The notes under the pieces are model-generated. The model worked only from the letters and a program-made list of their open reading frames with translations, ran no database searches and was not told the origin of the DNA. A program made the position numbers and the translations under genes. This document shows, one piece after another, positions 17,500 through 26,181 of a stretch of 27,339 bases of DNA (positions within the stretch are counted from its first letter, which is position 1; each line of letters opens with the position of its first letter). This DNA is from Nemertoderma westbladi (lineage: Eukaryota; Xenacoelomorpha; Nemertodermatida; Nemertodermatidae), in NCBI GenBank assembly GCA_032718475.1, contig JAUCBJ010004515.1, positions 1 to 27,339 of the forward strand. The letters run 5' to 3'.

Positions 17500-18540
17500 C
17501 GCACATACAACAACTACAACTCACATATACAGAATAATAATAAAGTATATACCATAAACAGTAGGCCTACACATATACAAAGCACATACAGTATAATATA
17601 AATGAATACACAGTACACGACAACTGCAACGCATATATACAGTATAATAATAAGGTATAAACACTAAACATTACACATATACAAAGCACATACAGTATAC
17701 AGTAATATAAACGCATACACCGTACACAACAACTACAACGCACATATACAGTAAAATAATAAAGAATAAACACTAAACAGTACACATATACAACGCACAT
17801 ATACAGTAAAATAATAAAGAATAAACACTAAACAGTACACATATACAACGCACATATACAGTAAAATAATAAAGAATAAACACTAAACAGTACACATATA
17901 CGTATACGACGCACATACAGTATAATATAAACAGTACACAACACAGTATAATATAAATGAATACACAGTACACGACAACTGCAACGCATAAATACAGTAT
18001 AATAATAAGGTATAAACACTAAACATTACACATATACAAAGCACATACAGTATAATATAAACGCATACACCGTACACAACAACTACAACGCATATATACA
18101 GTAAAATAATAGAGTATAAAGATTTATACAGAACACATATACAAAGCACATACAGCATAATATAAATGAATACACAGAACACAAATAAACGTATACGACG
18201 CTCATACAGTATAATATAAACAAAACACAACAACTACAACGCACATATACAGTAAAATAATAAAGAATAAACACTAAACAGTACACATATACAACGCCCA
18301 TATACAGTAAAAATAATAAAGAATAAACACTAAACAGTACACATATACAACGCACATATACAGTAAAATAATAAAGAATAAACACTAAACAGTACACATA
18401 TACGTATACGACGCACATACAGTATAATATAAACAGTACACAACACCTACAACGCACATATACAGTAAAGTAATAAAGAATAAACACTAAACAGTACACA
18501 TATACAGCGTGTATGACATACAGTATAATATAGATGTATA
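17500..18540. repeat. Tandem array with about 55-bp monomers and about 350-bp higher order
   Basis: Monomers such as CACATATACAACGCACATAT followed by ACAGTAAAATAATAAAG and AATAAACACTAAACAGTA are spaced 55 bp apart (for example CAACG at 17791 and 17846). Longer blocks recur at about 350-355 bp: CACGACAACTGCAACGCA near 17617 and 17971, and CACCGTACACAACAACTACA near 17718 and 18068. Minus-strand ORFs rich in Cys/Tyr/Val over this array are repeat artefacts. Confidence 0.88.
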
Positions 18541-18553
18541 AACAGAGGCACAG

Positions 18554-18800
18554 TTAGGTAACCGATAGCGCGTTTACGATCGCTGGAAGCCAGCAACTGG
18601 ATAACATGGTACCTGAGTTCCCATTGATTGAGTCATCGTTTGGGGACGAGATGATGGTCTCTCTTCGTCCATATGTTCTAATGAACGCAGACTCAACCAA
18701 TAGTCGTGCTCTGGTATTGGTAACGTGGGCCAAGGTCTTGACATCACCAAAACCAGGGTTGCATTGATAAAGATAGCCATTGGCTTCCGAAACGTCTGCT
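18554..18800 (-). pseudogene. Penelope-type GIY-YIG C-terminal fragment
   Basis: The minus strand reads, from the inner edge of the right arm, NGYLYQCNPGFGDVKTLAHV, then TNTRARLLVESAFIRTYG, DDSINGNSGTMLSSCWLPAI and a stop at 18554-18556. The R..LVESAFI segment followed by IN.N.GT.LS..W.P.I looks like the end of the endonuclease domain of Penelope-like proteins, where the Glu is the conserved catalytic residue of GIY-YIG enzymes. The reverse transcriptase and the GIY and YIG motifs are absent. The fragment flows directly out of the terminal region, so the element is heavily truncated. Confidence 0.45.
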
Positions 18801-18863
18801 AGGCCTAATTACCTATTTTTTCATACCTGTGGCTGACAGTCCTTCCTTTGTTTTATCGTTTAA
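18761..18863. repeat. Right 103-bp inverted terminal region
   Basis: Exact reverse complement of 17377-17479. The plus strand carries the hammerhead-like words described for the whole element (GATAAAGATAGCC...CGAAACGTCTGC). Confidence 0.95.
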
Positions 18864-18883
18864 CTGAATATTTAATGGCAGTG

Positions 18884-18995
18884 ATTTTTTATGTCAATTT
18901 ATTTGACTTTTTTTGTCACTTTTTTTTACGAATTATGCATAATGACTTTTGTTGTCCATTTAATGACTTTTATTGTCATTTTAATAACTTTTTAT
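18884..18995. repeat. Degenerate ATGACTTTTnTTGTC repeat
   Basis: Four or five imperfect units of about 21-25 bp: TTGACTTTTTTTGTCAC, ATGACTTTTGTTGTCCATTT, ATGACTTTTATTGTCATTTT. Each is close to a palindrome (GAC...GTC). Confidence 0.75.
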
Positions 18996-19149
18996 GTATG
19001 TATTTCTTCAAACTGTCAGACTGATGATTTCTGGACTGTCAGACAGTTGATTTCACTATGCCTGTGCCAAAACATTCCATGATTCCATGATTTATAGACT
19101 ATGAGATAGATTTCCATATGCGCCTGTGGTAAAAAGACTCTATATTTAA
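18996..19149. other. Intergenic, weak internal duplication
   Basis: GACTGTCAGACAGTTGATTTC and GACTATGAGATAGATTTCC, each followed by similar words, suggest an old duplication. No gene is seen. Confidence 0.4.
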
Positions 19150-20210
19150 TAGTTTGTGGTTGTTGTCGATAATCAATTACCACATGACGTAGCAAAACAC
19201 TCATTTTATAGCCAAAGACAATTACCAATTGATGGAAAGGAGCAGGTTAAGGCCGAGTTTTCTAACCAAAACAATAAACAGTCACTTTACCAAATCAGGG
19301 AAAGGAGCAGGTTACAGAGACGGGATTTTCTAACCAAAACAATAAACGATCATTTAACTAATTGAGGGAAAGGAGCAGGTTACAGAGACGGGATTTTCTA
19401 ACCAAAACAATAAACGATAACATTACCAATTGAGAGAAAGGAGCAGATTACAGAGGCGGGATTTTCTAACCAAAACAATAAACGATAACATTACCAATTG
19501 AGGGAAAGGAGCTGGTTACAGAGGCGGGATTTCCTAACCAAAACAATAAACGATCACTTAAACTAATTGAGGGAAAGGAGCAGGTTACAGAGGCGGGATT
19601 TTCTAACCAAAACAATAAACCGTCACTTTACCAAATCAGGGAAAGGAGCAGGTTACAGAGACGGGATTTTCTAACCAAAACAATAAACGATCATTTAACT
19701 AATTGAGGGAAAGGAGCAGGTTACAGAGACGGGATTTTCTAACCAAAACAATAAACGATCATTTAACTAATTGAGGGAAAGGAGCAGGTTACAGAGACGG
19801 GATTTTCTAACCAAAACAATAAACGATAACATTACCAATTGAGAGAAAGGAGCAGATTACAGAGGCGGGATTTTCTAACCAAAACAATAAACGATAACAT
19901 TACCAATTGAGGGAAAGGAGCTGGTTACAGAGGCGGGATTTCCTAACCAAAACAATAAACGATCACTTAAACTAATTGAGGGAAAGGAGCAGGTTACAGA
20001 GGCGGGATTTTCTAACCAAAACAATAAACCGTCACTTTACCAAATCAGGGAAAGGAGCAGGTTACAGAGACGGGATTTTCTAACCAAAACAATAAACGAT
20101 CATTTAACTAATTGAGGGAAAGGAGCAGGTTACAGAGACGGGATTTTCTAACCAAAACAATAAACGATCATTTAACTAATTGAGGGAAAGGGGCAGGTTA
20201 CAGAGGCGGG
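19150..20210 (+). repeat. 68-bp satellite with higher-order structure
   Basis: Monomers of 68 bp (two are 69) start at GGAGCAGG at 19236, 19304, 19372, 19440, 19508, 19577, 19645, 19713, 19781, 19849, 19917, 19986, 20054, 20122 and 20190. A degenerate unit precedes them. The conserved part is GGAAAGGAGCAGGTTACAGA, then CGGGATTTTCTAACCAAAAC and AATAAACG. The variable end defines types A (GTCACTTTACCAAATCAG), B (ATCATTTAACTAATTGAG), C and D (ATAACATTACCAATTGAG) and E (ATCACTTAAACTAATTGAG). The order is ABCDE, ABBCDE, ABB, giving a 409-bp higher-order period (19577 to 19986). Confidence 0.95.
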
Positions 20211-20657
20211 CCTTCTGTGCTGTTGGAAGTAGTGGAGCCGCTATCCGTAACACTACTCAGGCAGTAGTCATGATCCATTATTGATTATAAAACTAATACA
20301 GTAAGGCCTAAATTATGTGAAAGGTATATCCACATTTTCCACAATCCTGCCATCCAGTTTCGCCTATCAATTATTTCAAATTTATTAGCACAACCGGTAG
20401 GCCTACCATTACCGTATTTAAATGGTAGGCTACACAGTAGGCCTATAGCAGTACCAGTGCCGGTACCGGTACTAAAATACAGAAATACCTGCTTTATACC
20501 TACATCTGTACATACAATACAGCAAAATAGTGCTATATATATACTAACCGGTACTGATAGCCTGAGAGAACAGCAGTAGAGAAACCGGTAGCATGGAACC
20601 TAACATTAGACTTTGGATAACATAAAAAATCAAAAAAAAATGACAAAAAAAGGATAA
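20211..20657. other. Non-coding with CCGGTA / TAGGCCTA palindromes
   Basis: No gene. A hairpin pairs GTAGGCCTACCATT (about 20397) with AATGGTAGGCTAC (about 20421), and GCCGGTACCGGTA lies near 20459. A minus-strand 79-codon ORF (20544-20783) has no recognisable features. Confidence 0.5.
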
Positions 20658-21020
20658 AAATGGACAATAAAAATTATTGCGATATTTAATTATATAACTC
20701 CTGAACTGAAGGCTGAAGCTAGATCCAATTACATCCAGCAAGCCATTCACAACCCACCAACAGAACTGCCAGAGGAATATCACTGTACACTACAGTTAGA
20801 ATATCTCAATCAACGACCAATGAGTAGATTTCGGGATGCTCCCAAGATAATTATTACCATATATGGTATTATTCGATTGGAAGGTAGTCCTAATAACAAG
20901 AAACAAGAAACAACTGCATTGCAGCACATTTACAAACCAAAATCAATTACTAATTATCACATATACTCAGTAACCACCCATGCTGAATTAACATGTGTCT
21001 ACACCATCAACATGGTTTAA
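20658..21020 (+). CDS. Unidentified open frame, possible exon or relic
   Basis: The frame opens after a stop at 20655-20657 and runs for 120 codons to a TAA at 21018-21020. The first ATG is internal (20820). The middle reads as ordinary protein: TPELKAEARSNYIQQAIHNP, PTELPEEYHCTLQLEYLNQR, FRDAPKIIITIYGIIRLEGS. I recognise no domain and see no clear splice acceptor upstream. It lies just before the 5' LTR and may belong to the same older locus as the SGNH-like relics on the far side of the retrotransposon, but nothing proves a link. Confidence 0.3.
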   Translation, partial: KWTIKIIAIFNYITPELKAEARSNYIQQAIHNPPTELPEEYHCTLQLEYLNQRPMSRFRDAPKIIITIYGIIRLEGSPNNKKQETTALQHIYKPKSITNYHIYSVTTHAELTCVYTINMV

Positions 21021-21155
21021 AATTTTCTATATAAATGGAATGGCATATCATATTAATTGAGAATTACCCAATCACCCCAATCTATTGCTATACTATCATT
21101 TATTGCTATCTATACATTGCAATGTCTCAATCGGTTCATGATTGCAGCTATCTGC

Positions 21156-21340
21156 TGATAGAGACTGACTGTGAGAGTAAAGAGACTCATGACCCGGTTT
21201 AGGCTTTTGCCTTTTTGGCAACTACTAACTGTAGTATTTGTTATATGGATATGCTGTTAATACTGTAATAATGCGGTACGATCCTATTGGATAGGAATGG
21301 TTAATAATACAGTATATAGCTCTCAACTCCAGATCTTTCA
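21156..21340 (+). repeat. 5' LTR (185 bp)
   Basis: TGATAGAGACTG...AGATCTTTCA. Unusually short for an LTR. It contains a TATA-like TATATA at 21313-21318 only about 25 bp from its end, so R and U5 would be very short if this is the promoter. No clear AATAAA signal is seen. Confidence 0.95.
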
Positions 21341-21341
21341 C

Positions 21342-21359
21342 TGGCGACGACTGGAAAAT
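21342..21359 (+). promoter_or_regulatory. Primer binding site (putative)
   Basis: TGGCGACGACTGGAAAAT begins one base after the 5' LTR. TGG complements the CCA end of a tRNA, as expected for minus-strand priming. I could not assign the tRNA. Confidence 0.65.
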
Positions 21360-21394
21360 ACGATGGAAACTGCTCAACGACTTCACTGATCGCC

Positions 21395-21825
21395 CGACCG
21401 ACCATCTTATACCGGAACGACCCGATATAAACTTCCTGCACAGACTCGTTATCGCCGCACGACCGACCAACTTATACCGGAACGACCCGATATAAACTTG
21501 AGAGCACAAACTCCTTCACTCCACGGCGATACAAACTTGAAAGCACGAATTCCTTCACGGACCCGTTATCGCTGCACTACCAACCAACTTATACTGGAAC
21601 GACCCGATATAAACTTCCTTCACCGACTCGTTATCGCCGTACGACCGACCAACTTATACCGGAACGACCCGATATAAACTTGAGAGCACAAACTCCTTCA
21701 CTCTCTACGGCTTAGATATCACTGCACGATCGGCCAACTTATATTAGAACGACCCGTTATAAACTTGAGAATATAAACTCCCACACGGTTTCATTTATCG
21801 CCGCACGACCAGCTTACACACTAAG
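21395..21825 (+). repeat. Leader tandem repeats of the retrotransposon
   Basis: Five copies of a block containing CCAACTTATACCGGAACGAC followed by CCGATATAAACTT (CGACCCG at 21418, 21483, 21600, 21665 and 21750). Spacings are 65, 117, 65 and 85 bp, so a 182-bp segment is itself duplicated. It lies between the primer site and gag and holds no ORF. Confidence 0.88.
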
Positions 21826-21835
21826 ATATTGGAAA

Positions 21836-22930
21836 ATGGCTTCCAACATCATAAAATTTGATCCCGCGGATCATTCGACCGACTTATACGATGCGTTTTC
21901 GGAATTCATAGCCAACTTCCACTATGAATACATGTCTATTACTAAGGAACCCCCAGAGACGGAAGCAGCGACTGATCAACAGCGAGTCAACTGGCACGAA
22001 CAGAATAAGCGCAAATACTTTTTAGGTAAATTTGCGAGCCGCAATTTACAACGCGACTTTGAAGATTCAGTCCCCACTGACCGACGAGATACAGTGGCCT
22101 TCACGGAAATGATTGATGTCTTGAAGACACGTTACAAACCTACGCGCAACACAACCATCGCCAACTTTGAGTTTTACTCTCTCAGGCAGAATCCCGGAGA
22201 ATCATTTGATATGTTTGCTAATAGAGTTAAGCATGAAGCCCAAAGTTGTGATTTTTCCTGCTCAGATAGATGTACAGTGCGCAACATATTAATACGCGAC
22301 CAGATCTTAGTGGGTACAACACACTCCGACATTCAAAATAATGCGCTCAAAGAGCAGTGGGATCTACCAGACCTAATAGCTAATGGAAGACGATTACAGG
22401 CGGCCTCTATAGGAGCAGAACGAATTGCTGAAGCGCAGGGTCGATCCAAGAATGACAGACCTGCAGCTGATGTTTATCGTATGCATCGTCCTGGTCCCTA
22501 TTCCAAAAAGGCAAAAGCCCAACAGAAGCTCAGTACAACTGGCTCAAGGCCAGCACACAACGATACTCGTTGTATCAATTGTAACTCCCGAAGCTGCCCA
22601 GGGGACGCTACGTGCTTTGCTCGTAAGCGTCAGTGCTATCTTTGTGGTGTAACGGGCCACCTGAAAGGATCGAAGGCCTGTCAATCATACAACACTAAAC
22701 ATGCTGAGGGTAAACTATCTAGACACCAGAAGTCGCATAAATCCAACACACGCCGCATCCGGGATGAACTATCAAACAGCTCTGATACCTCATCCAGTGA
22801 ATCGGCTCTGTCCGAGGAGGAGGGGTCAGCCAGCCCCAACAGCGACTCTGAGAGCTACCGCCACCGTCCCAAAGGAGCCAAATGCCGCTTCATCTCTCAC
22901 GTTCGCTATACGAGAACCATCCACCGATGA
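21836..22930 (+). CDS. gag: Gag polyprotein of the LTR retrotransposon (364 aa)
   Basis: Gag forms the retrotransposon particle and packages its RNA. The frame starts at ATG 21836, the first ATG after the leader. The capsid-like part has the usual pattern FEFYSLRQNPGESFDMFANR and IRDQILVG, about residues 110-165. The C-terminal half is basic and has a zinc-binding region: CINCNSRSCPGDATC, then CYLCGVTGHLKGSKAC (C-X2-C-X4-H-X6-C). The first knuckle lacks the standard His, so only the second looks canonical. A Ser/Glu-rich tail follows. The frame ends at a TGA (22928-22930) and the protease continues in the same frame, so gag-pol could be made by readthrough. Length is typical for Ty3/Gypsy gag. 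Confidence 0.92.
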   Translation: MASNIIKFDPADHSTDLYDAFSEFIANFHYEYMSITKEPPETEAATDQQRVNWHEQNKRKYFLGKFASRNLQRDFEDSVPTDRRDTVAFTEMIDVLKTRYKPTRNTTIANFEFYSLRQNPGESFDMFANRVKHEAQSCDFSCSDRCTVRNILIRDQILVGTTHSDIQNNALKEQWDLPDLIANGRRLQAASIGAERIAEAQGRSKNDRPAADVYRMHRPGPYSKKAKAQQKLSTTGSRPAHNDTRCINCNSRSCPGDATCFARKRQCYLCGVTGHLKGSKACQSYNTKHAEGKLSRHQKSHKSNTRRIRDELSNSSDTSSSESALSEEEGSASPNSDSESYRHRPKGAKCRFISHVRYTRTIHR

Positions 22931-25783
22931 AGTAATTGTAAAAAGCATACTGCCAAATCGCGCTACTTGGTGGAGATAGTAGTCAAAGAAGCCACAGTAC
23001 GAGCTTTTGCGGATACAGGTGCGGACGTTTCAGTCATGTCTCAGGCAACAGCTGCCAAGTTAGACCTACCACTACAAAAGACAAAGCTCTGTCTGAAACC
23101 GTATGGCTCTCGCAAGCGTGCTTGTCTTGGTTACTACGTCGGGCCAGTTATGTGTGGTAAGTCAGTTGCCAATATACGATTCTACGTGGTTCGTGGGAAT
23201 GTGGAAACGCTGCTAAGTGGCCCTGCGTCAGAAGCGCTAAGCATAATCACCCTCAACCATGAAGACCATACCGATTCACTCCCATATACTACAATAAATC
23301 GCACTGAAACGACAGACGATACGAATGGTAGTATAGCTCACCTGTTCAACAGCTGTGCCCACCACATGGATATCCGACCATATGCTCATATATTCACTGG
23401 CATTGGCAAACTTCGTAACCATCTAGTAAAACTGCACACTGATGAATCTATCCCTCCAATAGCATCCCCAATGCGTCCAGTCCCATTCCACCTTCGCTCC
23501 CGTCTCCAGCAAGAACTCAAGGCAATGGAACATGCAGGAATAATTGAAAAGCATGAAGGGCCCGCACCATGGGTGTCCAATGTTGTCCTCGCCCCCAAGG
23601 ACAATGGTAGTGTGCGAGTCACTATTGATATGAGAAATGCCAATAAGGCCATTAAAGATACTAAGGTACCTATCCCCAGGCCCGAAGATATTCTGACACA
23701 AGTCGGCGGCTCAATGGTTTTCAGCAAGTTGGACTTCAAATCTGCGTTCCATCAGCTAGAACTCGCTCCGGAAAGTCGACAAATCACAGTATTTAGCGAT
23801 GGTGATCAATTATGGCACTACAACCGCCTAACAATGGGCACCAAACCTGCTTCAGGGGAGTTAAATCGGGCTCTACAGCCCTTGTTCGCGTCTGTATCCG
23901 GAGCTTATGTCATTCATGATGACCTTATTGTGGCCACGGTGACAGTCTCCGATCATGCAGCTGCCTTGGAACAAACACTTAGGATCATATCAGATGCCAA
24001 CCTTACTCTCAACCCAGACAAGTGCCACTTCTTCCAGCAGGAGATACCATTCTGGGGTATGATCCTCTCCAAAGAAGGAGTCCGCCCCGATCCATCAAAG
24101 ATAGAGGCGTTACGACAGGCCCCAGCACCACGCAACAAATATGAGGTAATGTCATTCTTGTCATTGGTACAGTCCTACTCCGACTTCATCCCGAACCTCT
24201 CCCGGCAGACGAAACACCTGAGGTCACTCACCCTCAAACACAAGCGCTTTAAATGGTCTGCAGCCTGCCAATCAGAATTTCAACACCTACGATGCCTTCT
24301 CAGTGAGCAGTCATCCCTCCGTTTCTTCGATCCCACTCTGCCAACATACCTATTTGTAGATGCACATCAGACGGGGCTGTCAGTCATATTATGCCAAGGC
24401 CATTCATCATCATCACCACACATGGTGGCATGCGCGAGCCGTACCACTACACCAGTAGAACGACGCTACCCCCAGCTTGACCTGGAGGCTCTGGCCATCA
24501 ACTTTGGTTTGTGTCGCTACCGCCAATATCTTGTAGGGGGGCCAACCATCTCAGTATATACGGATCACAAACCGCTGATTAGCATATTTGCGGGAAAGCG
24601 CAGGGGCTCAGTTCGCACTGAAAGAATTCTATTACGACACCAAGATGTTCCTTATCAGGTTATTTGGCGTTCAGGCCAGGACAACCCAGCTGACTACCTC
24701 TCACGAAGGGCACTCCCGTGGAATGAAACACCAAAATCATGGCAGGACGAAACATTGGAGCTGGAGAAAACTATTTGGTTTCTGCAGCTCTCACCATACA
24801 CTGAAGCTATTGCCATGGAGAAGATTATCAATGAAACCAAACAGGATCACACTCTACAACTGCTGGCTGCAGCGCTTCAGAAGGGATACATCTCACGGAG
24901 CTGTCATGAACTGAAACCATATCGCCCCTTCTTTGCAACAATTTCACTCTCGGATACTCAATTGCTCTTAAAAGAAGATCGCATCATACTACCGGAAAAA
25001 CTGTGGATGCAGGCAATCGAGAAGGCTCATCAAGGAGGACACCCTGGATCAGCAGTTCTAAAAAGACGCCTACGCACACATTTTTGGTTTCCTGACCTCA
25101 ATTGTATGGTGGAATCCAAAGTCGCCAGCTGCAAAGGATGCCAGCTCTTCACTAACAAGGGATACACGGCACCACACTCAGCCCAGCACACACCGGATCA
25201 TGCATGGCAAGAGGTTAATATTGACCTGTTTGGACCTATGCCAACAGGACAACATGTGCTTGTAGCTCAAGACTCACTCTCAAGATTTCCAGCAGCCACC
25301 ATTGTACCTTCCACTTCATCAGCGCCTGTTCTCACTGCCTTGGGCGATATCTATGACAACTTTGGTAACCCAGAAACCCATCGTTCAGATAATGGGCCCC
25401 CGTTTAATTCAAAGGAGTTCACAACTTTCTCCCGCCAGCGGGGCATATCCCACACGAAAGTGTATGAATACCACCCGCAGGGAAACCCCTCTGAAACCTT
25501 TATGAAGCCCCTCGGCAAGGCCATGAATATAGCTCATAACAACAGGCAACCGCTGAAAGAAGCCTTATCACAAGCCCTGGCAAACTACCGTTCTACCCCC
25601 CATACTGCAACTGGTGTTGCCCCAGGCGACGTTCTCCTCCGACACGGATACCGCTCCAGCTTCCCACGGAATTTCCCATTTCCGATCAACAGGTCAACGA
25701 CGCTCGGGAACATGACCGTGAACAGAAGCACCGTCAAACGGATAAAGCAAATGCCTCCAGGCACTGCAAATCCACCTACTTGA
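22931..25783 (+). CDS. pol: Pol polyprotein (protease, RT, RNase H, integrase), no own ATG at start
   Basis: Open from the codon after the gag stop, in the gag frame, for 950 codons. The protease has FADTGADVSVM (aspartic DTG motif) near 23020. RT has the first catalytic Asp in VFSKLDFKSAFHQLEL and the HDD box in YVIHDDLIV near 23910. RNase H has LFVDAHQTGLS, DLEALAI, YTDHKPL and NPADYLSRR. Integrase has the HHCC zinc finger (HQGGH...CKGC) near 25030-25140 and the D,D-35-E residues in VNIDLFGPM, HRSDNGPPF and NPSETFM. All catalytic residues I can check are present. From about 25675 this frame departs from integrase-like sequence and ends at 25783. The true C-terminus lies in the -1 frame. Confidence 0.93.
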   Translation, partial: SNCKKHTAKSRYLVEIVVKEATVRAFADTGADVSVMSQATAAKLDLPLQKTKLCLKPYGSRKRACLGYYVGPVMCGKSVANIRFYVVRGNVETLLSGPASEALSIITLNHEDHTDSLPYTTINRTETTDDTNGSIAHLFNSCAHHMDIRPYAHIFTGIGKLRNHLVKLHTDESIPPIASPMRPVPFHLRSRLQQELKAMEHAGIIEKHEGPAPWVSNVVLAPKDNGSVRVTIDMRNANKAIKDTKVPIPRPEDILTQVGGSMVFSKLDFKSAFHQLELAPESRQITVFSDGDQLWHYNRLTMGTKPASGELNRALQPLFASVSGAYVIHDDLIVATVTVSDHAAALEQTLRIISDANLTLNPDKCHFFQQEIPFWGMILSKEGVRPDPSKIEALRQAPAPRNKYEVMSFLSLVQSYSDFIPNLSRQTKHLRSLTLKHKRFKWSAACQSEFQHLRCLLSEQSSLRFFDPTLPTYLFVDAHQTGLSVILCQGHSSSSPHMVACASRTTTPVERRYPQLDLEALAINFGLCRYRQYLVGGPTISVYTDHKPLISIFAGKRRGSVRTERILLRHQDVPYQVIWRSGQDNPADYLSRRALPWNETPKSWQDETLELEKTIWFLQLSPYTEAIAMEKIINETKQDHTLQLLAAALQKGYISRSCHELKPYRPFFATISLSDTQLLLKEDRIILPEKLWMQAIEKAHQGGHPGSAVLKRRLRTHFWFPDLNCMVESKVASCKGCQLFTNKGYTAPHSAQHTPDHAWQEVNIDLFGPMPTGQHVLVAQDSLSRFPAATIVPSTSSAPVLTALGDIYDNFGNPETHRSDNGPPFNSKEFTTFSRQRGISHTKVYEYHPQGNPSETFMKPLGKAMNIAHNNRQPLKEALSQALANYRSTPHTATGVAPGDVLLRHGYRSSFPRNFPFPINRSTTLGNMTVNRSTVKRIKQMPPGTANPPT

Positions 25784-26181
25784 CACCATGTTGTCAGGTG
25801 CTCATACGCAATCGAGCCCGCAAACATAAATTTGATACAAAATATGAGTCAACCCCCTACACTGTAGTAGAACAACAAGGTAACGGAGTTCTCGTGAAGG
25901 CAGTAGATGGCAGAACCCGACGCCGTCATATCAATGACGTGAAGCCGTTCCACTATGAAATACCTGATCAGCGCTCGTCAACATGGGTCTGGGGCCCTCC
26001 ACCCACAACAAAGGGCCAGCAAACTCAAGGATGCTCCCTATCATCTCAGCAACCTCCAACAGATACTGATGACAATGCTCCAGAGCATCCGCCTCGACCC
26101 ACTCGCAATCGCACTCTTCCTGGATACCTTAAAGACTATGTTCTGGATGTCCCTCTGCTACGTACCAAAGATAGGGATTGA
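25672..26181 (+). CDS. Integrase C-terminal domain segment (-1 frame)
   Basis: This frame carries the expected end of a Gypsy integrase. A DAREHDREQKHRQTDKAN stretch matches the usual D...K...AD linker, followed by QVLIRNRARKHKFDTKYEST (GPY/F-like SH3 fold) and RRRHINDVKPFH. A Pro/Gln-rich tail (GPPPTTKGQQ) ends at a TGA immediately before the 3' LTR. It is offset by -1 from the upstream pol frame. The pol frame must be left somewhere between 25540 and 25780, and similarity places the point near 25650-25685. TTTCCCA at 25672-25678 lies there in the phase required for -1 slippage. It may be a recoding product or simply the result of an indel. Confidence 0.85.
   Translation, partial: FPISDQQVNDAREHDREQKHRQTDKANASRHCKSTYLTPCCQVLIRNRARKHKFDTKYESTPYTVVEQQGNGVLVKAVDGRTRRRHINDVKPFHYEIPDQRSSTWVWGPPPTTKGQQTQGCSLSSQQPPTDTDDNAPEHPPRPTRNRTLPGYLKDYVLDVPLLRTKDRD
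26167..26181 (+). promoter_or_regulatory. Polypurine tract (putative)
   Basis: AAAGATAGGGATTGA ends directly at the 3' LTR. It is purine-rich but interrupted by T, so it is a modest match to a plus-strand primer. It overlaps the last codons of pol. Confidence 0.5.

Larger units (their letters stand above)
17344..18861 (-). mobile_element. Penelope-like retroelement remnant with inverted terminal regions
   Basis: The 14-bp direct repeat AACTGAATATTTAA lies at 17330-17343 and 18862-18875, consistent with a target duplication. Inside are two identical 103-bp regions in opposite orientation (17377-17479 and 18761-18863). There is also a minus-strand coding fragment resembling the C-terminus of a Penelope GIY-YIG protein, and about 1 kb of tandem repeat. 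The arms contain a sequence whose plus-strand right copy reads TTGATAAAG, AGCCATTGGCT and CGAAACGTC. That resembles a degenerate hammerhead core (CTGATGA, stem II, GAAA), a feature reported for Penelope-like elements. The left side has 33 extra bases between the direct repeat and the arm, so the structure is asymmetric. Class assignment is moderate. Confidence 0.5.

Noticed and set aside
17567-18499. Minus-strand ORFs rich in CVVYVYCLVFILYY resembling membrane proteins
   Set aside because: The hydrophobic look comes from the A/C-rich tandem repeat of the Penelope-like element.
19150-20210. CRISPR-like regular array
   Set aside because: Units are contiguous satellite monomers without unique spacers, and the genome is eukaryotic.
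23386-24138. Minus-strand ORFs of 117, 92 and 61 codons within pol
   Set aside because: They are antisense shadows of the reverse transcriptase frame.
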